A DNA stretch of 64,000 bases. Source: Flectonema sp. DT1601 (lineage: Eukaryota > Euglenozoa > Diplonemea > Diplonemida > Diplonemidae). The notes beneath the pieces were generated by a model. That model did no database searches and was not told the origin of the DNA. It saw only the letters and a program-made list of their open reading frames with translations. This document shows positions 12,054 to 24,911 of the stretch, in pieces. Numbering within the stretch: the first letter of the stretch is position 1; each line of letters starts with the position of its first letter. Location: positions 682,001 through 746,000 of the forward strand of contig OZ025811.1 of the NCBI GenBank assembly GCA_964019425.1. The letters are read 5' to 3'. The position numbers and the translations under genes were made by a program.

Positions 12054-13215
12054 CTTTTTTTTTCAAAAAAGAATGGAAGAGGTGGTGGGGAAAAAAGATA
12101 AAATAAAAAAATCAGCCCAATATTTTGGGAATACCCATTCAAACGGGTAAGATGTTTATATATTGTTTTTTTTTTTTTTTTTTTTGTCGTTCCTTGAACC
12201 TAGCCGAGTTTTATTACAGAAGTGTTTTAGCTCATAAGAACGCACCTTCCAGGCTGGGAACATGTCTGGATAACTCCTTCCCTTGATTTCTTATCTTTTG
12301 CGTTGATGTCAATAATGATGGTTGTATACTTAAAAAAAAAAAAGGGAAAAAAATGTTGTTCGATATTTCGGAGGATTTTCCTGCCTATGTCCTCTTGACG
12401 TGATTAGCAGTCAGCGCTATCGCTGTTCTTTGTGGCCGTCTAGTCTACGTTGAGAGGATTTATACAAAAGAATGGAATATGGAAGAACAAGGAGAAAAAA
12501 AAAAAAAAAAAAAAAGCTTGTTCTTCTATTCCGCCATTCATGTCTTGTTGACGACTGATATTGATTGTAAGCCGTTGTGGGACTGAGCAAGTCTCTCTAC
12601 TTAGTTATCCAGTCGGAAGACTGTCGATTTACTTTTTCGTCATCTTGTTGTGGGAGGTACGCTTTTACACCTGTAGGCCAACAACATGATGGGTGATTTC
12701 TAAAAGCAATGTAGTAACTCGTGTTTAGAGTTGGAATATTGTATCCTTTAGGCGGATCCCCTCCGTTTCTAATTTTTTGTTTCGCTTTAAGGACAATAGT
12801 ATATACGCAAAGGCTGCATCTTTGCTCGTGTCGCAGTGATAAAAAAATAAAAAAATAAAAATAAATTATTCGGAAATGTAAGCAACTTATTATAAGAGGC
12901 TTATCCGCTTTTTCCCCCCCTATCTTTTTTCCCTCATCCCTCCATTCTGCAAGACATGGGCGCTCAACTTGTACGTGGCCCCTCAAACTACTTATACTGA
13001 CATTGTTTTTTGTTATGTACGAGTGTAATACACATCATCTTTGCGTTTTTAGCTTCAATCAAAACTAAAATTTTCTGTATATTCTCTTAGTTAAATCTTA
13101 TTACTTTTATCTTTTTTTTGAGTTGTTTTAAAAAGTTTATTACTGTTTTTTCTACATTGTTGGCACTATCAACCCACTCTCTAATACACAACACTATAGA
13201 CATTTATTGTATAAG

Positions 13216-13243
13216 AGTTCGGCAGTAGTGCTTCTGCCGAACT
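13216..13243. other. perfect 10-bp hairpin
   Basis: AGTTCGGCAG pairs with CTGCCGAACT around an 8-nt loop (TAGTGCTT). Flanking CTCTCTAATA (about 13170) and GAGAGAG (about 13252) could extend the fold. No adjacent gene. Confidence 0.6.
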
Positions 13244-15787
13244 GATGATATGAGAGAGATGGTCACTGATGGTCACTGTATCCTTAACAGATATTAATTT
13301 ATCGTACCTGTAGTTTCACAAATCAAACAATTATCCCATCCTTTTTGTACTCAAAAAAAAAAAAAAAAAGTATTTTTGCGATTTTAAAAAAAACGAAAAA
13401 AAAAAAAAAAAAAAATCCATTCAGGTGAGTGGCAAGCGCCTTCCCTTTTTTTTTCTTTTTTCTTGGCCTACCTTCTTTGTTTATTTTATTGAAGGATGAC
13501 TTTTCTTTGCTTATTGCGCTTTTAGTTTTTCTCTCTTCATTTTTCTCAATTTTTTTTTTAATAGTCGCTATGCCTTTATTAAAAACTCACGTATGTTTGT
13601 GAGCATCATCAACTTGTTTACTATCTACAAGTATGATGAGTTTCCTTTTCCTTTTCCTTTTTTTTTTTTGATTTATTGAGGTCACTTGTTGGAGTCTTGT
13701 CAACTTGTTTCTCTATAATTTGACTCTATGACACATTCTACTAACTGTGTTTTTTCTTGAGGAGTCATTGATGATGTGTTTTTTTTTCCCCTTCTTTTTA
13801 TACCTCTAATCATAGTATCAAGTTCCCCTTTTTTCTACATTGTCAAACTATCACTCCCCTTGTTGTCATACGCGTAGTGTTAACCATTACTAACATTACC
13901 CTTTTAGTTGCTGTATTATGACTGGTACAGATATTTATATATTTCAATTATTCTTTTTCAAAAAAAATTGTTAAAAATGTAGTAGGCTTGATTTTTTTTT
14001 TTGGAAAAAAAAAAAAAAAAAAAAAAAAAAACTTCGCAACTTTTTTTTTTGTTGAGTTGGTGATAGGAAATAATAAATTGAATGGAAGTTTATCTTCTTT
14101 ATTGATTTTCCTTTGATTGTTGCTCACCCTTTTTTTTTTTTTTTTTTTTTGCTTCGTTCGTTTTATATTAAAAAAAGTAATTAAAAAAAAAAACATTAAT
14201 AGTGTTGGCTAATTAGAATTCATCAGAGGAAACCTTTCGTCGAATCCGTCAGCATTTAGTAGTACTAATACTTTGTTTATATTTCTTACCTTTGAAAAAC
14301 CATATCCACATCCGACAATAAAAAAATATTAATAGTAAAAATCTCTTAACGACTGAGGAATCAGCAATCCGAGCTGTTGTATGTTGTTATAATTTTACAG
14401 TTGTTCATCCCACAACGAGCCTCAAAGGGTTGTCAAAAACTCATAAACCGTAGGGTAATATTATAACAAAAAAAGTCTAACTTCCTTAAGTCACAAACAA
14501 AACAAGCAACACGTTGTGAGTAAAGTGGACAGATTGCATTCCTTGTCCTTCTATCGTGGTGCATCCCAATCAGACAATAAAACAACCCAAAAAAAAAAAA
14601 CAAAAAAAAAAAAATGACTGACTAAAAATCTCTGTGTTGTGAGATAATTTAAAAGGGAAGGAAAAAAAAAAAAAAAAAAAACCATCGATCTCACTCTTAG
14701 GGAGCGAGTACATTGATAAGAAAAGAATAGAATTTAAAAAAAAAAAAAAATAATAACAATAAATTCACTTAATTAATTTTTGTTTATAAAGAACATTGAG
14801 AGCAACAAGTTTAGCTTAAGAACTCTTACTATTGTCTTTTTTTAAAAAAAATTATTTTTCAAACTTTTATTAGATAGTTACTTTTACGGATGTGCGGTAC
14901 TGAATGACTGACCGCCTGCTTTGTTTTCCCCCTTTCTTTTCCCCCTTCTCTCGCTTCCTTTGAGCATCTAAAAAAAAAGAAAATTATAAAACCATTCAGA
15001 TAAGCCTTATATTTCGTTGAATGCAGACAGAATCCTGTCGCACGGAGGGAAAAATAAATCATAACTGGCTTTCAATCTGAATAGTTTCTTGCAGTTGTTT
15101 TTCTTTTTTTTTTTTGTATCTTTTTTCCTTTTTTTTTTTTTTTTAAATTCTATTCTTTTTAATATAATAACGTGATTGTAAGATTTTTCTTTATTGTAGT
15201 CACTTGTTCTTATGCTAGCTGTATGTATGATTAGTACTGTTCTCTCTTTGAATTTAAATGCGATCACACAATTAAAAAAAAAAAAAAAGAAATCTTTTTT
15301 TTTAATTTTTTTTTTTTATAGCCACAGTCTCACCTATTTAATTGGGAGAGTGTTGGTAACCTACCAGGTGTTAAAAAAAGAAAAAAACAAAATTTTTTCC
15401 CTTACATAGTGTCCGAAAAAAAAAAAAAAAAAATGAAATAAATAAATAAAGTTACCTGTTTTAGTAGTGTCAGGCTCGCGTTTTTTATGCACCTATATTC
15501 TGCCACAGTTTAGCCGTAGATTTCCCTTTGAAAACAATATCAGAAGATAGAAACCGATGTGCACTCTCCGCCTTCGTTACAATGTACTACTGCAGCGTAT
15601 CGATGTTGCGGGTGGAAAAGAGTTATTTATTTTTTTTTTTTTTTTTTGTTGTTAAACCTCTTGACACGGTTATACCATTGTTTAGAATCTACGATTTGCT
15701 TGGGTAGGATGGGGTTGTTTATCTAAGGGGAAAATTCTCTCCGAAAGTATAGGCGCAGTAGCTAGTTTTCACTGCTATCAGGGAATG

Positions 15788-15819
<32 letters not shown>

Positions 15820-16253
15820 CTCTCTATTTTCTTTGCGATGAGACTGCTGCACTGTGTGCAGTCAAACAAAAAAAAACTTTTTCTTTTTAAAACCCATTAC
15901 CTTTATTTTATTACTGACACTTTATCAGTTTCTCATTGACACTCGTTTTTATGAGAAGCGCTGTTTTGCTTGGTATTTTTTTTTTCCCCCTCTTTTTTTT
16001 TGGTTACCTACTTGTAAAAAAAAACATTCCGTTTTTTATATTGACGTTGCTTACTCTTTTTTCTAAATTAGCCAAGTGCCTCCACCTTTCTTAGATGGTC
16101 AGGAGATATAAAATCTGCGATTACTTTTTTTTTTCCCCCCCCCCTCTTTTTTTTCTCCATCGTAGGGGAATGCTATGGGCAAAAAAAAATTTTTAAATAA
16201 GGAAATTACTTCCTCTCTTTAAACAAGCAGGTAGTCATCTGTTTTTTCTACGT

Positions 16254-16314
16254 CTCTTATCGTCGGTGAGAGTCTCACGGTTGGCTGGTACATCTAACTG
16301 TTACCCCTGTTGAG
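16254..16314 (+). ncRNA. covarying two-hairpin element, copy B
   Basis: P1 pairs CTCT with AGAG (within 16254-16272). P2 pairs CTCAC (16274-16278) with TGAG (16311-16314), and GGTAC (16287-16291) with GTTACC (one bulge) around the loop ATCTAACT. The tail contains TAAATAAATATA. This is the most diverged copy; pairing persists although loop and stem bases differ. Confidence 0.5.
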
Positions 16315-16675
16315 CTTTTTCCTGATTTCTTGACTTCCTAGGCTTTGTAAATAAATATAAAAGTAAACTATCAAAATCTCTTTTTTTCTTGTTGATTTTT
16401 TATATATTTTTTATTTTTTATTATTTTTTTTCTTATACTAATTGACGGTAATTATGATTTGAGGAGATCACCCCCCCAGTCAATTTTTTTTTGTTTTATG
16501 TTTATTTTTTAAACGAATAAAAGCCAAATTTTCTTTGTAAACTTTATTGCGAATTTTTTTCCAATCGCAAGTTTGTTATTTTTTTTTGTTGGTATTTAAA
16601 AAAAAAGCAGCCTAAATTTTCGAAGCCATGCTTTTTTTTTTTTTTTTTGTGTTTTTCACCCCACTAACATTACCT

Positions 16676-16740
16676 TATAAATAACTGCATCATACATAAC
16701 TAATTGCTTATATCGGTTAATCATTGATACGGTACTTTAT
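16676..16740 (+). repeat. dispersed repeat family 2 copy
   Basis: GCATCATACATAACTAATTG...GATACGGTAC, preceded by CACTAACATTACC. Diverged relative of 1256-1330 and 6046-6110. Confidence 0.45.
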
Positions 16741-18703
16741 AATTTAAATCTTAAAAAAGTATGCTCAAATAGTTAATCCCAATTTTTTTTTTTTTTTTTT
16801 TTTGATTTTTCATTTCTTTTTTTTGTAAAATTAGGTCGTTTTTTCACCTGTTTAGATACTTCCTGCAGGTAACAAACAGGCTCCTTTCATTTCATCATTG
16901 CTGCTTTCAGTAGTTTCACTGGGCATAACAAGGGAGGGCAACCTTCTTTGTGTCGTGTCGTCAATTGGCTTGGGTACCTGCTGTTCCTCCTTTATACATA
17001 CTGTTATAGAGAAGAAGAACACGAATAGTCGAAATACAGTGTGCTGCAGTTGTGGGCAATTCCCAGAAATATTTTTTTTCCCAGATTTTCTTTACTTCCG
17101 ACAGTTTTTTTCCCCTCATCGTGCGATTTTCACTCCCCATCAACCAAAAAAACTTTTTTTTCTGTTTTCCCTCTCCGGTTTCCGCCTGACAAAAGGCAAA
17201 AGGAAAAAAAAAAAAAAAAAAAAAAAAAAGTGTTCTGCCTTTCCCCTTATTTCTTCTCGCACCACTGCGATATTGTCGTTTTGCACAGCGACTGTAGTGA
17301 CAAACTTTTTCCCACCCTTTCTTCTCTTCACAAGAAGAACTGACGCTTAAAGTTAAGTACACGCCGAGGAGTTATCCAAGACGGTTGTGGACCACTTTAG
17401 CTACAGTCTACTGACAGTCAATTTTTCCTCAATCAATTTAATGCTGGTGTGTATTGTACGACACCATCATGGCTTTTCGATATCACGTGCATTCTTGTGT
17501 GCGCAAAGGGGGTTCCCTCCTCTTTTTTTAAATTTTTCTTTCCGTTTCCGTTTTCCTTTTCCTTTTTTTTTTTTTTTTTTTTTGTTGAAGAGCCGTGGGT
17601 TTGAGAGTTGCAGCCGTGGATACCTTTCTTCCCCATTCCCTAGGCTATTTAAATTGGCAGGCAAAAGTATTTTTTATTTTTAATTTTCTTTCGAGTTTTT
17701 TTTCCCCCCCGTCCATCAACTTTAGTTTTCCCATTCGGTTTACTTCATGCTCACTTATTGGTAATGCGAATAGACCTCTTATCGCAGTCTATATCAACTT
17801 GAGATTGTTTTTTGTTGTTGTCTTTTCTTCTGCCTGTCGGGCAATTTGCGCGTCTGCTATCGTTTTTTAAATGGTGGTAGTTTTCTCTTATTCCCTTACC
17901 CAATACGGCCAAACGGTGCTACAAAATCGTTAAGCTGTTGGGGGGCAGTTGCTGACGAACCTGCCTATTGTTTGTTTCAACCCCCTTAAGCAACCTATTT
18001 CGCATTGATGTAAAGAAGCCATCAGTGAGGTATTATTACTATCTGAGGCGTACCTGGAAAGACAAACTTTAGTGTCTACTTTCTTTTTGATTATTAACTT
18101 AGAGTACGATATACGCAGCGGTTGGAAAAAAAAAAAAACACTGCACGAAAGTTATTTTTTTTGACTAAGCAATTATAATGTTGCTTCATTCGGTTAATGG
18201 ATAATATAGACTTAGTAGAGCTATAAAAAGGAATGTCTTTGCTGTGGCTTATTATTTTTTTCTTCTTCTTTCTTTGTGCGATTGTTCAGCTTATTACTAG
18301 TGAGTAATTCTAAAAGGGTTTTCTTTTTTTTTCTCCTATTTCTCCCCTGACATTTTCTTCTTAAGGATTATATAATTGTTATTCATGTTTCTTCTCTCTC
18401 TATTAATTTTTTTTTGTTTTTTCTCTCCATGTGTGTTTTTTAAATGTTTTTTATATCTGTTTTTTCAGATATAAAAAAAAAAAAAAAAAGAAAGTAAAGT
18501 TCATAGAGAATGCATCAATTTGCACTACATACCTCGAGGTTGCTAACAGATGGGTCATCGTGCTCCATTTTGAAGCTACTTTGTTTTTAATAACGATTAT
18601 TTTTGCAATTATCGTCTTTTTTTTATTATTATTTTGTTTGTTTTTTTGCATAATCTTAACTAAGCAAATAAGCAATTTCCCGATGTTTTCGTTATTTTCT
18701 CTT

Positions 18704-18739
<36 letters not shown>

Positions 18740-19497
18740 CGCTGCAATAAACTATTCCTAGAGGAGGTTAATTTCTTGGTGAGTAAAATAAAATGAAATG
18801 CGTTAACCAGGAAAAGCAAAAAAAACAAAAAAAAACAAAAAACAAAAAACAAAAAAACAAAATGACGCGACAGCTGTTTTATTAGTTGAAAACAAAACAT
18901 CTTTTTTCTTTTCATGCTTTTCCTCTCCTAAGGTTGGGTACTATTTTTACAAAATCGAACATACAACCCCTCCTAAGGTTGATAATAAATTTAAAAAAAA
19001 AAAAAAAGAATTAAAAAACTCCTAAGGGACGTATTTAATGAAGAAAACTGTTCCTTCTACTATTTGCAAGGATCACGACTGGTGTATATGTTACTTATTT
19101 TGGTTGCTCCCTCCTCCCGCCTGCTTTTGCCTTTTTTTTTTTTTTTGTTTGATTCGTTGTGCTTTCTGTTTCCATCATTGGTATCCCGCCATCTCACTGT
19201 AGAGTGAACGGATTCCTAAGTTACAATGTTGTGCAGTCGAAGGAGTTCTCGTGTTGGCAACTGTTTCTTGAGTTCGCTTCTCTTGTGGTTTTTAGTAAAC
19301 TATGTTATTGCAGAAAAAAAAAAAAATCCTTCCCTCGTCATGCCCCGTACTTTGTTTGGTTTGACATGCGCACCCATTTCATCCCGTCTGCTTCACGGAC
19401 ATCACGCAATGCCACAATGAGTGAATAAATAAATATATTATAAGGTTATGATTATTTTGTTTATTATTAAATTTATCCCCCCAACAGGTCAGCATCA

Positions 19498-19580
19498 CAC
19501 CTAGTCACTGTATCCAAAACTAATGTTAAATTATCGTTATGTTGTTTATGATACAATACATTTGTATTTTACGTACAAAA
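19498..19580 (+). repeat. dispersed repeat family 2 copy
   Basis: Begins TAGTCACTGTATCC and contains ACTAATGTTAAATTATCG, GTTTATGATACAATAC and GTATTTTACGTACAAA. It is closest to 6046-6110 and 7312-7380. It lies about 100 nt before the cyclin gene's putative acceptor and may be part of its promoter or leader region. Confidence 0.6.
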
Positions 19581-19718
19581 ATCAAACAGTTAACCAGGTC
19601 AGATCCAAAAGGTAGAACACAAATATCATTTAGCAATCAGTAGTTTTTGATTCACGTAATTATTTTCTACTTTTTCCCAGAAGCACATTAGACAAACTAA
19701 ATCATACAAAAAAAAAAA

Positions 19719-20435
19719 ATGTGCCAACAGTCATTCATGGATATTGAAAGTGACGTAAGAGAATGTAGTCAAGAATTTGGAAGACTACCAATGTGGTTGA
19801 GACCATTTGTTGCGAAGTTGGAAAACTGCATTGAAGATCACGGAAACGATGAAGTAACTGAAGGAGAAATGGTGTGTTTTGAGAGCGTTGATGTTCCGAG
19901 TATCTCAGTTGAAAAGTACGTTCAAGTTTTGTGGACTGAATTCCGTGAGCCAATCGTATGGTCAGCCACTGTCCTTTATCTCGAGAGGTTTCTTGCTAAA
20001 GGACTTCTTCCATTGACCCCTTGTACTGTCCACAGAGTTTTACTAACAGCTTTATCTGTTGGTTGCCACAAAACTACTCCTGGAGGTATTTCTGTTGGTG
20101 CTATTGCTGAACCTGGTGGTGTTGATGCTGATGACCTTGCCACGATGGTACAAATCTTTGCCAAGGTAATTGATTATAACTTTCAGGCAACTATTGACAC
20201 CCTTCAACAGTCTTTGTTATCTACGTCTCCAACTCAAAATAAAGCATTGACCTTCGCTTGTGCTCTTATCTCAGTACCAAAGTCACAATCTAGCTCGTCG
20301 TCGAGCAGCATTGGAAGTTGGATTGCATCGGTTTCAGATTCTCGTAAATCATTAGAAGTTTCAAGAAACTCATCTGTGAAGAGCAAGTTAAAGTCAATTT
20401 GCTCAAAGATCGTCCGTAAGATAGAAAAAATCTAA
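19719..20435 (+). CDS. P/U-type (Pho80-like) cyclin
   Basis: 238-residue intronless cyclin. The cyclin box spans about residues 57-158: VEKYVQVLW, then ATVLYLERFL (the helix usually reading AYIYLDR), TVHRVLLTAL and a PGGIS loop that corresponds to the VGGIS of Pho80/PCL and plant U-type cyclins. Known family members bind cyclin-dependent kinases in phosphate signalling, the cell cycle or polarity; which partner applies here cannot be read. The C-terminal 50 residues are Ser/Lys-rich and low in complexity. The start is the first ATG after TTTTTCCCAG (acceptor at 19679-19680), giving a 38-nt leader. This is the only clear gene in the first 39 kb. The family call is secure; subfamily naming is not. 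Confidence 0.88.
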   Translation: MCQQSFMDIESDVRECSQEFGRLPMWLRPFVAKLENCIEDHGNDEVTEGEMVCFESVDVPSISVEKYVQVLWTEFREPIVWSATVLYLERFLAKGLLPLTPCTVHRVLLTALSVGCHKTTPGGISVGAIAEPGGVDADDLATMVQIFAKVIDYNFQATIDTLQQSLLSTSPTQNKALTFACALISVPKSQSSSSSSSIGSWIASVSDSRKSLEVSRNSSVKSKLKSICSKIVRKIEKI

Positions 20436-21109
20436 AAAAACAAAATTATTCAACTCGGCGATGTAGCTTAGTTGTTTTTTCGAGCGAACCTAAAAAAACA
20501 TATTTTTTGGGTTAGAAAACAAAAAAACAAACTGTTTTCTTGTTTGTGAACACGTCCCTCATGCTGCAGGTCTTCGACAGACTGGTAGCAGTATGTGGCC
20601 ATCGTGAAATTATTTTTTTCATACCTACACAACACACAAGAAAAACATGATTTATCTTATTTTTAATTTTTTCTTTTATTGCTCTCTGTACTGATACTTA
20701 CTTAGCATTTCTTTTTCTTGCGTAGTTGGTGCTGAGCTTTCTTTTTTTTTTCTTCTTTTTTCTGACAACCAAATCGAATAATGAGCTTTATTCTCCCTTG
20801 TACTTTTTTCTTTTTCACCCTTATCCTTACCCTTTTTTATGTTCTTGCAGCGGGGTTAGAAAAAAGTATTTGGGAGAAAGGAAAGGCCTACAATATTTTT
20901 TCCTTTAAAAAAAACAAAAAACAAAAAAACAAAGGCAAGAATCTTGTGTTTGTGATGTTCCTTATTTGTTGGCAAGATTTTCGTTTAATACTATGATGGT
21001 CTTCTCTCAACGACAACGCATCACGTGCAATCTGTATCTATTTCTTTTTTTGACTGATGTATTCTTGTTTGAGGGGCATTTCGCTTCTTTCTTCTTTCTT
21101 CTTATTCTT

Positions 21110-21144
<35 letters not shown>

Positions 21145-23565
21145 CTTATCTTGAATGCAAGAAAAAAAAAAAATTCTTTTTTAAAAAAAAAAAAACAAAT
21201 AAAAAAAAATAAAGAAAACACCAGCCGATAGCTGCATTTGTATTCGTTTTTTTTTTTCCCTTTTTTTTTCTCTTTTCTTTTCTATCTAATAGATCAGCAT
21301 AGCAAGGACTGGTTTGATTTCGCCCGTGGTGACGTTTCTGCTACAGTCTTGCCTTTGCTCATTCTGAATAAAAAAAAAAAAAAAAAAAAAACGCAAACCC
21401 TTTTCTGGGGGTTATTATTGTTATTATTATTTTCCTTTTCTAGACTTAAAAAAAAAAAAAAAAAAGAAATGCAAACAGGCATGCACTGAGTTTGCTTCCC
21501 CCTTTTGTGAAGTCCCTGCAGTCTTGCTTATTTTCTTTTTTAAATAATGCACATACACCCCTGAGAGTTTCCAAAAAGAAAAATTATGAAGAAAAGAACA
21601 AAAAAAGAAAAAAGATAAAAAAAAAAAGAAACTGTGAAGAAGTGAAGAAAAAAAAGAAAAAAACATTGGTTGGTGGCAAAGCTGCAAAAGAAACGAAAAA
21701 ATAAGAAAAAAAAAAAATCCCTCCCCAGTTTACCTTACTTTGGGCTATTCTACATACTTTATACCTTTTGTGCACTCTTTTCCTCCAACTTTTGCCTTCT
21801 TACTCGGCAGTTGGTTGGATTTCTGTGTGTGAGATTATTACCTGTACAACTGACAACACAAACAAACGTTGAACTTGAAAAAAAAAAAAAAAAAAAAAGC
21901 TACTTAGCAAACTGTAAAGGAACTCGTTGGCACTGCAATGCTTAGACTGCTAATACATAGTAGGATTGACGAGTTGTTGCACATAAAAAACGAAATTGCT
22001 TTAACATCTGCGATAGTGAAGTGGCATCCTCTCACCCTATCATCATCATTGTTTTTGCGAGAATTCTCCGTTTATTTTATCATTTTTTTTTTTTTTTTTT
22101 GTTGACATAAAGACCTTATCTTAACAGTAAAACACAATAATTTTATTTTATTGTAAGTAGCTTTTTTTAAATTAGTTAAGAAAGAAAAGGGTACCGACAT
22201 GGCATAATTTAGTTTTTTTTTATTTATTTATTCTTTTTTTTTTTTTTTTTTTTTTTTTTTGCGGATATATCACTGTGGTTGCTGCTCGAAATGTTGTTTG
22301 GTACTCAAACAAAGTCTTTCATACTGACCCTAGGCATACATCCTAAAGCCAAGGGTATCCATTTCGTTTGTAATGACCCTTTTGGGCACATAGAGAACCG
22401 CAATGTGTTTTTATAATTGTTGTGTCATTCTATACTCTTTCTGCAAATTCCATTATTAGTTCACGGAATTGCTTTAAATGCCTTGATGCCTTTCACGGAC
22501 ACATTGTTTGTGGCGTCACATCAACACGAGTTTTATCGAAGTGTTGTAATGGGGCGATTGTCTTTTCATCTTACTACGTATTAACCTTTGGCACATAAAG
22601 AGCCTTGGCTGTTGTTCCCCATTGGCGACACAAAACACATGCATCTTACTTCCCACTGAAACTCGTGGGTTGTTCGCGTCTCTATGATTTTTTTTTTTTT
22701 TTTTTTTTTGGCAATTTATAAGCCTTATTTATGTGGTGGATGTGTAAAAAAAAAAAACAAAAGAACACAGAAAAGTACAATGTGGTAAAGCCTTCTTTGA
22801 TAAGCCACACCAACAGAGAAATTTATACTTTTGTCGGTGTCATTTACCCTTTGTTATATATCCACGATGAGCTCTCCATTTTTTAATTTTATATTTTTCT
22901 GTTTATATTCATTCATTTAACTTCCCCCCAAAAAAATGTTGTTGTATTTTACAAAAAATCAAAAAAAAAAAAAAAACAACTATTCCTTCCTATCCTTTTT
23001 CGGGATAAAAAACCCCCCTCTCGTCTATTTACAACTTATTTGTTGCATACACTTCTATTGGTTTATTTATTTGTGTATCCGTGGCGTACTCTTCAGTGAA
23101 CTGTGACTGATATTTTCTGACCGATGAGGTCGTGTACAAGTGTTTGCGTTTTTTTATTTTTATTTTATTTATTTTATGATTTCGAAAAGTTATATAGCTT
23201 AATGGTCACTGTCGTTAAAAAAAAAAAAAAAAGGGACATTATATTATTATTATAATGTAGTTGTTACCAATGCTGCTGTCGTTGATGCTAGTCAACCGCC
23301 ATCATTTGTGTGGTTTGTTGAGAAAAAAAAAAAAAAAAAAAAAAAAAGTTGTAGTAACTCTAACAAAACAAAGCAATGATAACGACTTGTTGTTATTCTT
23401 TTTGCTTTTTATCTAATACCTCATTATGATGTAAGTTATTCGCTGTTTGTGTTGCTTGCGTCTGTTGGATTAGTGAAGAACGTTTTGGTTTGTGTGTGCG
23501 AAGCAAAAAAAAAAAAAAAAACCAACAACAACAACAACCATTCTTTTATTACTAAATTTAAAGAG

Positions 23566-23630
23566 AACTTTTGATGTAGGGCCTCGCAAACTGCGACCGC
23601 GACCCAGTTTTCTGGATGGTGTTTGAGATT
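23566..23630 (+). rRNA. probable LSU rRNA fragment (start of domain II)
   Basis: GATGTAGGGCCTCGCAA, then CGACCG, then a small hairpin CCAG-TTTT-CTGG followed by GGATGG and TTTGAG. Eukaryotic LSU has, in the same order, ACGTAGG(TTG)GGGCCTCGCAA, CGACCGATCC, a hairpin, GGATGG and TTTGAGTAAGAGC. Order and spacing agree, but several conserved bases differ and flanking LSU is absent. Same strand as the 8648 fragment, although it precedes that part in an intact LSU. Confidence 0.5.
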
Positions 23631-24491
23631 CAACAACTCATATTGCGCTTAGCTCTCGTTATTGGTTTCTGTCTTTTGTGTTAATTTAAATTATTTTATT
23701 TTGAGGAGGTTTCTTTTTCTCCCTTACCAGCGAAACCCCTCTAAATTCATGGAGCAAAATAACAGTGAGGTAGTTTTCCCACTGGTCGCTCTCTGTCTGC
23801 ATAATTATTTTTCACTTACGAAACGTCTTACGTCGATGGTAATAACCCGTTGACAAAACCCGTCTCATGAAGATGCCCTTTGAGGACATTCTTTTTATAA
23901 TCAACTTACGTGTTTCCTTTGAGCTGTCATTTTTTAAAAAAAAAAAAAAGATAATTGTTGTGTGTGTGTTGCGGTTTATCACAACAATCAACGAGTTTGC
24001 GAGTCGCTCCTCAAACAGCGTGAAGGATTGTGATTATTACTAATTTTTTTTTTTTTTTTTTTTGCGATTTTTCTTCCTGCTACAAGGTAGAAAACTAAAC
24101 CATAACAATCCTAATAAGATTACGTTACTGTTGCTTCGTAGCTCTAGGGAGTTAACCCAATGCTCTTTAGTTTGCTGTATCAGCGATACACAGTACGCAA
24201 TGTATTGGACTTCCTTATCTATCTATTTGTAACTTCTACAGTTCAACGACAGGTTGAGAGGAAAACATGTTTTGACTGTCGTCAGCTTATAGAGAGGGAA
24301 TAACCCCCTCATTGTGCCGATTGTATTTAAATAATTGTGGCTACACTACGGCGATGGCGGTATTGATTTCACAATCAAGTAACCATGTTAGGGTGTGATT
24401 ATTTCCCTCTCCAGTTTTTTTTTTTTTAAAAATTGCTGTCGCGAGTTTAAGGTTGTTTATTCTCAAGAGTTTTTTGATCTTCAAAAAAAAG

Positions 24492-24517
24492 AACAACAAC
24501 AACAACAACAACAACAA
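24492..24517. repeat. AAC trinucleotide microsatellite
   Basis: About eight AAC units. Confidence 0.85.
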
Positions 24518-24856
24518 TGATCGTATCATTCGGTCTTCATAATTTTCTGTCTTGAGAAAAAGTTTTTTTTTTCCTCAAGAAAAAAAAAAAAAGAAGTAAC
24601 TTCGATAGTACTATTCTCTCATTTTTTTTTTCCTTTTCTTTCTCCCCTTTCTTCTTCCTCCTCTTAAGTGTAAAACTTATATCAGGAAGAACTTATTAAT
24701 GTCTAAAGACTAATCAAACTGCTTTTTTTACCCTCTTTTTACATAATGGCAGCCAGGTTCGGTTTGAACCCTATTTTAGTTTTGGCTATAGTTTCGAGTT
24801 GCTTTATATTTAATTACAGTATCAAGTTACCCCCCTTTGCGAAAGATTTATGTCTC

Positions 24857-24911
24857 CTCTTGGCTGGGAGAGTCTCACGGTTGTGGTACCAAATGACTGG
24901 TGTCCTGTGAG
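24857..24911 (+). ncRNA. covarying two-hairpin element, copy C
   Basis: P1 pairs CTCT (24857-24860) with GAGAG (24868-24872). P2 pairs CTCAC (24874-24878) with GTGAG (24907-24911), and GGTACC (24885-24890) with GGTGTC (G-U allowed) around AAATGACT. The following sequence CTTCTTTCAGAGG and TAAATAAATA tail are shared with copy A almost exactly. Confidence 0.65.

Larger units (their letters stand above)
9181..19680. other. gene-poor AT-rich tract with clustered repeats
   Basis: No protein gene supported. Contains the 10.3-11.6 kb repeat cluster, further family 2 copies (16676-16740, 19498-19580), the covarying element at 16254, a 10-bp perfect hairpin at 13216-13243 and a possible LSU-like stretch at about 14215-14260. 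Long frames on both strands (e.g. 12597-12986, 16898-17362) lack domains and are poly-K/F readings in part. Confidence 0.6.

Noticed and set aside
12597-12986. 129-codon minus-strand frame
   Set aside because: Mixed composition but no domain, no acceptor-like leader, opposite to all other genes, with a Phe/Ile-rich middle from A/T runs.
16898-17362. Overlapping long frames on both strands
   Set aside because: They read A/T runs as poly-Lys or poly-Phe, overlap each other and show no domain; the same holds for most frames in 1-39 kb.
23115-23190. Hammerhead-like CCGATGAG with a later CGAAA
   Set aside because: The core CUGAUGA is not matched and stems do not close in the right order.
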